Shown here piece by piece: positions 53,351 to 62,434 of a stretch of 64,000 nucleotides of DNA (its first letter is position 1; every line of letters begins with the position of its first letter). This DNA is from Pseudomonadota bacterium (GTDB lineage: Bacteria > Pseudomonadota > Alphaproteobacteria > Rhizobiales > Rhizobiaceae): positions 124,001 to 188,000 of the forward strand of contig JAEYDD010000075.1 in the NCBI GenBank assembly GCA_023404095.1. The letters run 5' to 3'. Below the pieces are notes generated by a model, which did not search any database, was not told the DNA's origin, and saw only the letters and a list, made by a program, of their open reading frames with translations. The translations under genes and the position numbers were made by a program.

Positions 53351-54157
53351 ATGACGGGGATCATGAAGGGCAAACGCGGCTTGATCATGGGGGTCGCGAA
53401 CAATCACTCCATCGCCTGGGGGATTTCAAAGGCGCTGGCGGGCCAGGGTGCGGAACTCTGCTTCACCTATCAGGGCGAGGCGCTGGGCAAGCGGGTGAAG
53501 CCGCTGGCCGCCGAGCTTGGCTCGGATTTCCTGCTGCCGTGCGACGTCGAGGACGTCGCCTCGGTCGATGCCGTCATTGACGCCATCAAGGAGCGCTGGG
53601 GCAAGCTCGACTTCATCGTTCACGCAATCGGATTTTCCGACAAGAACGAGTTGAAGGGCCTCTACGCCGACACGTCGCGCGACAACTTTACCCGCACGAT
53701 GGTCATCTCCTGCTTTTCCTTCACCGAGATCGCCCGCCGTGCGGCCGCTCTGATGAGCGAAGGCGGCACGATGCTCACGCTGACCTATGGCGGCTCGGTT
53801 CGCGTGATGCCGAACTACAATGTCATGGGCGTTGCCAAGGCGGCGCTGGAAGCGTCCGTCCGGTACCTGGCGTCCGACTACGGTCCGCGCGGTATTCGTG
53901 TCAATGCGATCTCGGCCGGCCCCATCCGCACGCTCGCAGGCGCCGGCATTTCGGACGCGCGCGCGATGCTGTCCTGGCAGCAGAAGAATTCGCCCCTGCG
54001 GCGCACTGTGACGATCGACGACGTCGGCAATTCGGCGCTTTACCTGCTGTCCGACCTCTCCGGCGGGGTTACCGGGGAAATCCACTATGTCGACTCCGGC
54101 TACAACATCACCTCGATGCCGGCGCTCGAAACCCTGTCGAGGGCGGACAGCGAGTAG
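53351..54157 (+). CDS. fabI: Enoyl-ACP reductase (NADH)
   Basis: Catalyses the last reduction in each fatty acid elongation cycle; it is the triclosan target in many bacteria. The 268-residue short-chain dehydrogenase has the FabI-type GKRGLIMGVANNHSIAWGI cofactor site and the catalytic Tyr156-X6-Lys163 (YNVMGVAK), with a second conserved Tyr146. It starts seven bases after the fabB stop, in the same operon. Confidence 0.97.
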   Translation: MTGIMKGKRGLIMGVANNHSIAWGISKALAGQGAELCFTYQGEALGKRVKPLAAELGSDFLLPCDVEDVASVDAVIDAIKERWGKLDFIVHAIGFSDKNELKGLYADTSRDNFTRTMVISCFSFTEIARRAAALMSEGGTMLTLTYGGSVRVMPNYNVMGVAKAALEASVRYLASDYGPRGIRVNAISAGPIRTLAGAGISDARAMLSWQQKNSPLRRTVTIDDVGNSALYLLSDLSGGVTGEIHYVDSGYNITSMPALETLSRADSE

Positions 54158-54209
54158 GGGTTTCGGCGCTTTATGAGCCAAAAGGAAGTGCCGCCCTGCC
54201 GCGGCCTTC

Positions 54210-54431
54210 TCATCTCAGCACAAGTATCGCCAGCAGAACCGCAATCGCGATCACCGTTCCCAGGAACAGCCAGCGCACGCGACCGTTCATCTGCACCGGC
54301 GTCCCCGGATGATGAACGAAGGCGATTGGGCTCTCCGACGTTTCGGAATGGCCCTCGCCCTGCTTGACGTCCTTTGCAATCACCTCCGCCACGTCTTCTG
54401 TGATTGGCGGTCTTGAAGGTCCGAACACCAT
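54210..54431 (-). CDS. Small tail-anchored membrane protein
   Basis: A 73-residue protein of unknown function: polar N-terminal part (PPITEDVAEVIAKDVKQGEG), a middle with FVHHPGTPVQMNGRVRW, and one C-terminal helix (LFLGTVIAIAVLLAILVLR). The ATG at 54431 follows GAGGAGA nine bases upstream, much better supported than the longer upstream frame. It converges with fabI, 52 bases apart. Confidence 0.65.
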   Translation of the reverse strand: MVFGPSRPPITEDVAEVIAKDVKQGEGHSETSESPIAFVHHPGTPVQMNGRVRWLFLGTVIAIAVLLAILVLR

Positions 54432-54538
54432 CGCGCGCTCTCCTCGAAGGGGATCGGCAGGATGGTGTACCTGATCGGGCCGGATTGCAATCGGGATCTG
54501 CAATGGCGGCCATACGCCACACGCGAGCGACTGCGGCT

Positions 54539-55075
54539 TCAGGTGGCGGTCGCCACCGGCCCCACACGCTTGTAGAACAGCGTCGTGCCGCAGAAGCTGC
54601 CGTCCGGGTAGAGCGCATAGTCCGGAATGACGCCGACCCATTCCCATCCGAGCTTGCGGTAGACCGTTTCGGCGGGGCTGCCTGTTGCCGTGTCGAGGAC
54701 GAGCACGCTCTTGCCGCGTTGCGCCGCCTCCTGCTCGGCGCGTTGCATCAATTGCCTAGCGATGCCGCGGCCGCGCGCTGCCTCCTTGACCAGCAGTTTC
54801 TTGATATCTGCGCGGTGGCCCTGGTTCGGCATCTGCTGAATGCCGACCTGCACGGTGCCGACGATGACACCGTCAAGCTCGGCGGCGAAAAGCAGGACAG
54901 AGCCGTCGCCGACACCCTTGGCAACGCCCTCCCAGAAAAGTAGCGCATCTGCCCTGCCGTAGGGCGCCATGAAGCCGACCGACGCGCCGCCCATGACGCA
55001 GTCGACGAGAACATCTGCGAGTTCAGTGATCCGGGTCTTCGTCTCGTGGTGGTCGAGCAACCTGATGATGTGCAT
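54539..55075 (-). CDS. GNAT family N-acetyltransferase
   Basis: A 178-residue acetyltransferase. The acetyl-CoA-binding motif is IKKLLVKEAARGRGIARQLMQRAE (about 90-113), followed by LVLDTATGSPAETVYRKLGWEWVGVIPDYAL, the usual GNAT motif B. It lies 15 bases after a XRE/cupin regulator on the same strand, a common pair in proteobacteria, and is probably its target. The substrate is unknown. Confidence 0.9.
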   Translation of the reverse strand: MHIIRLLDHHETKTRITELADVLVDCVMGGASVGFMAPYGRADALLFWEGVAKGVGDGSVLLFAAELDGVIVGTVQVGIQQMPNQGHRADIKKLLVKEAARGRGIARQLMQRAEQEAAQRGKSVLVLDTATGSPAETVYRKLGWEWVGVIPDYALYPDGSFCGTTLFYKRVGPVATAT

Positions 55076-55090
55076 GGCTTTCTCTTCTCT

Positions 55091-55672
55091 TCAAATGCGA
55101 CCGCGGTCGAGGACGACGGCGTAATGTGCCGCCGCATCGCCGGTATTGTGAAAGACGTGGCCCTCGGAGATGCTCATGTAGAGGCAGTCGCCAGGCTCCA
55201 GGCGGTAGGTGACGTTCGCCACGGTCATCTCCAGCACGCCGGAGAACAACCAGACGTGCTGGCTCATGCCGGCCTTGCCGGTCTCCGGAGGGTAGGTGAC
55301 CCTGGCGCCGGCCGGAAGCGCCACCTCGACCAGGTCGATCCTGGAGGCGGTCTGCGGCGGCGATACGGCGCGGCGCTCGTAGCCCGTCTCCGGGTCGCGC
55401 CAGATCAGTTGCTCGGTGCGTCGGGCCAGCGGACCTTTCCCGTCGCGCTCGGAGGCGAAGAAGGTCGAAAGAGTAACGTCGAGCGCGGCGCAGAGCCGCG
55501 ACAGCAGCTGAGCCGTGGGGCTCGCTTCCCCACGTTCGATGCGTGAAATCATCGCCCGGCTGACGCCGGATCGATTTGAAAGTTCGTCCAGCGTCAGGCC
55601 GCGCCCGCCGCGCAACGCCTTCAAACGCTCGGCAATGACGATGTCTATTTGGTCTGCCTCATTTTCCATCAT
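55091..55672 (-). CDS. XRE family transcriptional regulator with cupin domain
   Basis: A 193-residue regulator: an N-terminal helix-turn-helix (LTLDELSNRSGVSRAMISRIERGEASPT), a linker, and a C-terminal cupin domain (about 105-190, with ARVTYPPE, QHVWLFSGVLEMTV and LEPGDCLYM) that likely senses a small ligand. I chose the first of two adjacent ATGs (55672); TTG 55690 is possible. It is co-transcribed with the GNAT gene and divergent from an MFS pump, with a 6-3-6 inverted repeat between. Confidence 0.9.
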   Translation of the reverse strand: MMENEADQIDIVIAERLKALRGGRGLTLDELSNRSGVSRAMISRIERGEASPTAQLLSRLCAALDVTLSTFFASERDGKGPLARRTEQLIWRDPETGYERRAVSPPQTASRIDLVEVALPAGARVTYPPETGKAGMSQHVWLFSGVLEMTVANVTYRLEPGDCLYMSISEGHVFHNTGDAAAHYAVVLDRGRI

Positions 55673-55719
55673 AGTAGATATGCTCGACAATATAATGGAG
55701 TCAAGCGTCTCGCGATTTC

Positions 55720-55734
55720 AGGAAATATTTTCCT
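55720..55734. promoter_or_regulatory. Inverted repeat, possible operator of the XRE regulator
   Basis: AGGAAA-TAT-TTTCCT in the 139-base region between the divergent regulator and MFS gene. The symmetry and AT-rich setting suit a dimeric repressor site; the link is inference. Confidence 0.45.
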
Positions 55735-55811
55735 TTGTGCCGCTAAGACGACAACGCGTCCGGCTGGCGGCAGCTATGGTGGCGTTGGTCGCGGGGAAGG
55801 GGCTTCTGAAC

Positions 55812-57074
55812 ATGCAGGCGAGCAAGGCGAAGAGCGCGTCGCTCCTGTCGATCATGGCGATCGTCTTTTCGATGTGCGGTGTCGCGATCGGCAACGGCAT
55901 CATGTTCGCCTACGTCCCCTTCGTCCTGTCGAAGACCGGAGACGCCGGCTGGGCGCCCGGCGCAGCCGTGACAGCGATCGCTTTCGGCGGCCTTCTTGGC
56001 TGCGTGCTCGCCGGCCCGCTCATCCGTCGGGTGGGTCATGCACGCGCCTTTTCCTGCTCTCTGGCGCTCGTCATCCTGTCCGCAGTGCTGATCAGCCTTG
56101 GCGTCCATCCGATCGTCTGGATCGTCGCGCGCGGGCTGTACGGGACGGCCGGCAACATCAACTTCATTATTGCGCAAAGCTGGCTCAACCACGCCAGCGA
56201 AAACAGCTGGCGCGGCAAGGCCATGTCGTTTTTCTACATGGCCTACGTCATATTCCTCGGGCTCGGCGCGTGGCTGTTCGGACAGATGCCGGCCGGCGGA
56301 AACATCGCCCCCATCGCAACGATCTTCTTCACCGCGGTGGCGCTCCTGCCGATCGGGCTGACCCGCCTTGCCAATCCGCCGCCGCCCGCCAAGGCCAGCC
56401 CCGACATTCGGAAGGCATGGCGCAATTCGCCGGTCGCCTTCGTCGGCGTTCTCGCCGCCGGCGGGCTGTCGATGGTCGTGCAGGGCTTCACGCCCATCTA
56501 TGCCGCAGCAAACGACGTCAGCCAGAAGGATATCGCTGCGCTGATGTTCGGCATGCAGTTCGGGCTGTTCTTCGTCCAGTATCCGCTTGGCATGCTCTCG
56601 GATCGCCTGGACAGGCGGATCGTCCTGATCGTCACCTGCCTGCTGATCACGTCGGCCGCCGTGGCCGCACTCGGGGTTTCCTTCTCCAACCTGATCCTGC
56701 TGGTCGTGGTGTTTGCGATTTGGGCAGGTGCGGTGGAGAGCGTCTATTCGATCGCCAATGCGCACGCCAACGATCGCGCCGATCCGGCGGACTTCGTGCC
56801 GCTGGCCTCTACGCTCCTGGTTGCGTGGTCCGTCTCGGCAACGCTCGTGCCGCTGCTGGTGACGATGCTGACGCCCGTTCTGGGCGAGCAGACGTTTATC
56901 TATGCCGCCATGGCCGTCGCGATCGCCTACGGCGTCTTCGTGCTGACCCGCCTGCGCAAGCGCGAGACCGTGCCTGTCGAGGAACGGGAGGGGTTCGAGC
57001 TGAAGAGCGCGCAGGTTCCGAATGCGGGCGCGCTGGTGGAGGCGACACCGCATTCGGCAGCCGAGAAGCGATAG
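55812..57074 (+). CDS. MFS transporter
   Basis: A 420-residue permease with about twelve membrane helices in two halves. The loop between helices 2 and 3 reads LAGPLIRRVGHARAF and the equivalent in the second half LGMLSDRLDRRIVLI, both MFS signatures. A hydrophilic tail of about 35 residues follows. The ATG at 55812 has GAAGGGG upstream; the long frame before it overlaps the regulator on the other strand and is not used. The substrate is unknown; regulation by the divergent XRE protein is likely. Confidence 0.9.
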   Translation: MQASKAKSASLLSIMAIVFSMCGVAIGNGIMFAYVPFVLSKTGDAGWAPGAAVTAIAFGGLLGCVLAGPLIRRVGHARAFSCSLALVILSAVLISLGVHPIVWIVARGLYGTAGNINFIIAQSWLNHASENSWRGKAMSFFYMAYVIFLGLGAWLFGQMPAGGNIAPIATIFFTAVALLPIGLTRLANPPPPAKASPDIRKAWRNSPVAFVGVLAAGGLSMVVQGFTPIYAAANDVSQKDIAALMFGMQFGLFFVQYPLGMLSDRLDRRIVLIVTCLLITSAAVAALGVSFSNLILLVVVFAIWAGAVESVYSIANAHANDRADPADFVPLASTLLVAWSVSATLVPLLVTMLTPVLGEQTFIYAAMAVAIAYGVFVLTRLRKRETVPVEEREGFELKSAQVPNAGALVEATPHSAAEKR

Positions 57075-57136
57075 CGCAATTCTCCCTCGCCAGGCCTTAG
57101 GCGCCGCATGGGCGACGCCCAAGGCCTTAGAAAGGT

Positions 57137-57538
57137 TCAGCCGGTAACCTGGGCGATCCAGTCGTTGAGGCTATAATAGTTGGTGACGCGGCTCACCTTG
57201 TCGCCCTTCGCCTCGAAGAAGGCGCCGGCCGGCAGCTTGTAGGTCTGGCCCTTGGCCTCCGGCAGGCCCTCGTCGGTCGCGAGATAGGCGCCATTGACGA
57301 CGAATTCCGCCGCTCCCCGGCTGCCGTCCTCGCTGGTCATGATCACCATGTCTGTGAGTTCTTCCTTATAGCACCGGTTCATGTGGGCCATGAACGTCGC
57401 GAAGGCCGCCTTGCCAACCTGGCGTTCGCCCTGGTTGATGTCGTGCACCACGTCTTCGTCGAGCAACGCCAGAAAGGCCTCCATGTCCTGGCGGTTGAAG
57501 GCGTCGTAGTAGGCGCGGATGATCTCGGCGGCTTTCAT
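57137..57538 (-). CDS. SnoaL/ketosteroid isomerase-like NTF2-fold protein
   Basis: A 133-residue protein with the NTF2-like pattern IIRAYYDAFNRQDMEAFLALLDEDVVHDINQGE, then GKAAFATFMAHMNRCYKEEL and VTNYYSLNDWIAQV at the end. Such ketosteroid-isomerase-related proteins are widespread; the reaction, if any, is unknown. It is divergent from the following GNAT gene, with 80 bases between starts. Confidence 0.87.
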   Translation of the reverse strand: MKAAEIIRAYYDAFNRQDMEAFLALLDEDVVHDINQGERQVGKAAFATFMAHMNRCYKEELTDMVIMTSEDGSRGAAEFVVNGAYLATDEGLPEAKGQTYKLPAGAFFEAKGDKVSRVTNYYSLNDWIAQVTG

Positions 57539-57618
57539 GAATTCTCTCCTTGAGCGGGCATGCTTGCTGAACTGGACGGTCGATGTATAACCAAGCCGGC
57601 GTCACGTGGAAATGCTGA

Positions 57619-58218
57619 ATGACCCTTGAAATCAAATCGTTTTCGGGTGCCGGAGCGGCTCCTTATTTTGACGATCTCGCACGGCTGAGGATCTCCGTCT
57701 TCAGGGATTTTCCCTATCTTTACGACGGCGATCTCGCCTATGAGCGAACTTATCTGGCCACATATGCGAAGTCCGAGGGCTCGGTGTTCGTTCTCGCCTT
57801 CGACGGCGAGCACGTGGTGGGAGCTGCGACCGGAACGCCGATGGTGGCGGAAACCGCCGAGGTTAAGGCGCCGTTCATTGCCTCCGGCCGTGATCCCGGT
57901 GATTATTTCTACTTCGGCGAAAGCGTCCTCCTGTCGGGATATCGCGGCCGCGGCGTCGGTGTGAAATTCTTCGAGGGGCGCGAGGCGCAGGCGAAAAAGC
58001 TGGGGCTGATGCTCTGCACCTTCTGCGCGGTCGAGCGGCCCGCCGACCATCCGCGCCGGCCTGCGGACTACGTTCCGCTGAACGGCTTCTGGCGGAACCG
58101 CGGCTACCGCCATCACCCGGAACTGCGCACGACCTTCACCTGGCGCGACCTCGACGAGACGCAGGAAAGTCCCAAGCCGCTGTCCTTCTGGATCCGCGAC
58201 CTTCGCCACAATGGCTGA
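57619..58218 (+). CDS. GNAT family N-acetyltransferase
   Basis: A 199-residue acetyltransferase-like protein, not closely similar to the one at 54539. The acetyl-CoA site is ESVLLSGYRGRGVGVKFFEGREAQAKKLG (about 102-130), followed by a conserved-looking RPADYVPLNGFWRNRGY, typical of a rhizobial GNAT subgroup. The substrate is unknown. Confidence 0.85.
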   Translation: MTLEIKSFSGAGAAPYFDDLARLRISVFRDFPYLYDGDLAYERTYLATYAKSEGSVFVLAFDGEHVVGAATGTPMVAETAEVKAPFIASGRDPGDYFYFGESVLLSGYRGRGVGVKFFEGREAQAKKLGLMLCTFCAVERPADHPRRPADYVPLNGFWRNRGYRHHPELRTTFTWRDLDETQESPKPLSFWIRDLRHNG

Positions 58219-58306
58219 TGCCTGAGGTTGCGAGAGCGCAATAGCCTGAAAATAGGGCGAACGACCGGTTAATTTACCGCTATGCGGGCGCAAGGCGCGC
58301 TGCTAT

Positions 58307-60139
<1,833 letters not shown>

Positions 60140-60327
60140 GCGAGCCAAGTCTCCAGCAGGGAGCGGTCCCGGGCAGCCAAAGCACGCAGTCCCGTGTCCA
60201 GATGCAGGACCGCATGCTTCTCAGGCATCCAGGTCGTTCATCGATGGGGGCATTCTGATTGCCCGGTATCGGCGATTTGTGGCTCAGGGGAAGAGCCCGT
60301 TCCCTCGATAGTCCTGGAGTGATTGCG

Positions 60328-60347
60328 GGGGTCCGCCCGCTTTTGAC
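60328..60347 (+). terminator. Possible terminator downstream of lepA
   Basis: GCGGG and CCCGC flank a short loop and are followed by TTTT, about 190 bases after lepA and 45 before the next gene. The stem is short, so confidence is low. The rest of the 250-base gap holds no gene that I can see. Confidence 0.4.
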
Positions 60348-60389
60348 CCATTGCCGTTGTAGGCATGTCGTATAGTTTCAGCATCCTGC

Positions 60390-61619
60390 TTGTTCAAACG
60401 GGCCATTCCAGCCTTGATCGGTATCCGAGAACGCCTCGTCCTATACGCACTTCTGACGTCACTGACTTCGCTCAGCATTGATGCACTGCTGCCGGGCCTG
60501 CGGGATATCGGTGCGGAGGTCACGGCTGCCGGACCGCTTTCCACCCAGCACATCATAACCCTTTTTATTTTAGGCATGGCATTCGGCGAACTGCTGATGG
60601 GCCCCTTGTCCGACGCAGTTGGTCGAAAGAAGGCTCTGCTCCTGGGCCTGGCGATCTACGTTGCAGGCACGATCATTGCCGGTCTCGGCGGGGCGCTGGA
60701 GACAGTCGTTATCGGCCGGTTCCTTCAGGGCGTGGGTGTGGCCGGCCCGAAGATTGCGACACGGGCCATGATACGTGACCAGTTCGAAGGAGATGCCATG
60801 GCTCGCATCATGTCCTTCATGTTCACCCTCTTCATTCTGGTGCCCATGCTTGCTCCGAGCCTGGCGCAAGGGCTCATGGTCCTTGGGGGATGGCGCAGTG
60901 TTTTTGCGGCGTATCTCGCAATCGCTGGATTTCTTGGCCTTTGGCTGGTGGTCCGGCAGCCGGAAACTTTACCGGTGGCCAGACGCGTTCCCTTTCGACC
61001 TGCACTCCTGTTCTTGAATGGCTGCCGCATCCTGTCCAGTCGCCGCGTGGCTTTCCTGATCTTGGCCACCGGATTGGTTTTCGGTGCGCAGCTCCTCTAT
61101 CTCAGCACGGCGGCCGATCTTTTCTTTGAGGCATACGGCGTCAGGGAAACATTTCCCTTCTACTTCGCGCTGCTGGCGACGGCTATGGGGCTTGCGTCGT
61201 TCTTGAATGCCAGGTTCGTTCAGCGCCTCGGCATGGAGACAATGGCGCGTGCAGCCTTCATGGGGATGGCATCAATCGCGCTTCTGATGATGCTGACGTC
61301 CATTTGCTATGGTGGCCTTTTGCCATTCGCAATGTTGATGACGTTCCTGTATGCGGTGTTCTTTGCCATCGGCGTGCTCTTCGGCAATCTTAATGCCATG
61401 GCTATGCAATCCCTCGGGGAGGTTGCCGGTTTCGGCGCATCTTTGATCGCTTCAGGATCCAGCCTTGTCGCAACCCTGTTCGCTATCGGTCTTGGTGCGC
61501 TCTATGATGGAACGGCCCTGAACCTCTCGCTGGGTTTTCTCGCTGCGGGCTTCTGTTCGCTTGTTCTTGCGGAAGTGGCGGTTCGAAGCGATGCATCACC
61601 GGTGACCGCTGCTCGATAG
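60390..61619 (+). CDS. Bcr/CflA-type MFS drug efflux transporter
   Basis: A 409-residue permease with about twelve helices. The N-terminal half has the Bcr/CflA pattern: SIDALLPGLRDIG, FGELLMGPLSDAVGRKKALLLG and RFLQGVGVAGPKIATRAMIRDQFEG. Members export bicyclomycin, chloramphenicol or similar compounds; the substrate here is not known. It appears to start with TTG at 60390. Codon use looks a little less GC-rich at third positions than in lepA and the thioesterase gene, so late acquisition is possible. Confidence 0.88.
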   Translation: MFKRAIPALIGIRERLVLYALLTSLTSLSIDALLPGLRDIGAEVTAAGPLSTQHIITLFILGMAFGELLMGPLSDAVGRKKALLLGLAIYVAGTIIAGLGGALETVVIGRFLQGVGVAGPKIATRAMIRDQFEGDAMARIMSFMFTLFILVPMLAPSLAQGLMVLGGWRSVFAAYLAIAGFLGLWLVVRQPETLPVARRVPFRPALLFLNGCRILSSRRVAFLILATGLVFGAQLLYLSTAADLFFEAYGVRETFPFYFALLATAMGLASFLNARFVQRLGMETMARAAFMGMASIALLMMLTSICYGGLLPFAMLMTFLYAVFFAIGVLFGNLNAMAMQSLGEVAGFGASLIASGSSLVATLFAIGLGALYDGTALNLSLGFLAAGFCSLVLAEVAVRSDASPVTAAR

Positions 61620-61703
61620 TCCGGTGGCGGTGCCGACATCGATGCATGCGGTTGGCGCAGAGCGGCCCTCCGTTTCCTTTTTCAGGTCAGCGCCACTCCT
61701 GCC

Positions 61704-62195
61704 TCACTCCGTGCCCTCCCGCATCTCCTTGTGGCGCGCCTCGAACTCATGCCGCAGCGCGCGGCGTCCCTCGGCGGCCTTCGCGCGGCGCTTTTTGGTC
61801 TCCGTGTCGAGGGCGAGCGCCGGTACCGCGGTCGGCTTGGCGTCGGCGTCGACGGCGACCATCGTAAAGTAGCAGGAATTGGTGTGCCGGCGCTCGCCGG
61901 TGCGGATGTTCTCCGCCTCGACCCTGATGCCGATTTCCATGGAGGTGCGGCCGGCAAAGTTGACCGAGGCGCTGAAGGTGACGAGTTCGCCGACATGGAT
62001 CGGCTGGCGGAAGACCACCTGGTCGACCGAAAGCGTGACCGCGTACTGCTGGGAGAAGCGCGAGGCGCAGGAATAGGCCACCCGGTCGAGCAGGTTCAGC
62101 AGCGCCCCGCCATGCACCTTGCCGGAAAAGTTCGCCATGTCCGGCGTCATCAGCACCACCATCTCGAGCTGGCTTGGGTCGTGGGCGCGGTCCAT
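61704..62195 (-). CDS. Acyl-CoA thioesterase (hotdog fold)
   Basis: A 163-residue enzyme of the YciA/BFIT acyl-CoA hydrolase group. The hotdog domain shows MTPDMANFSGKVHGGALLNLLDRVAYSCASR with the active-site Asp, then VTFSASVNFAGRTSMEIGIRVEAE. A basic C-terminal helix (ETKKRRAKAAEGRRALRHEF) follows. It hydrolyses acyl-CoA to free fatty acid and CoA; chain-length preference is not visible. Confidence 0.92.
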   Translation of the reverse strand: MDRAHDPSQLEMVVLMTPDMANFSGKVHGGALLNLLDRVAYSCASRFSQQYAVTLSVDQVVFRQPIHVGELVTFSASVNFAGRTSMEIGIRVEAENIRTGERRHTNSCYFTMVAVDADAKPTAVPALALDTETKKRRAKAAEGRRALRHEFEARHKEMREGTE

Positions 62196-62434
62196 GCGCG
62201 GTCCTTTCAGAAACGGGGTATGACAGCCGATCCGTGGACCGGGCGCCCAAGCCTACAACCCGCTTGTCGCGAGGAGAAGCATAGCCATCGACCATCCCTG
62301 GGATTTGTCGGCTGGATTGGCGACCACAGATAGGGTGTACGGGGTTGACGGCACCCTTCCGCGAGCGGGCCCGTCGCCGGACAGGTGCATGACGCGCCGT
62401 CGCGGCTATCGCTTGCCGACTTTGCGTCCGCGCC
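62196..62434. other. Intergenic region between scpA and thioesterase gene
   Basis: 239 bases on the minus-strand path from scpA to the thioesterase gene. I see no gene, strong hairpin terminator or clear promoter. Confidence 0.4.

Noticed and set aside
55649..57100. A 483-codon plus-strand frame overlapping the MFS gene
   Set aside because: The MFS frame has clear membrane helices and signatures; this one is Arg-rich with none.
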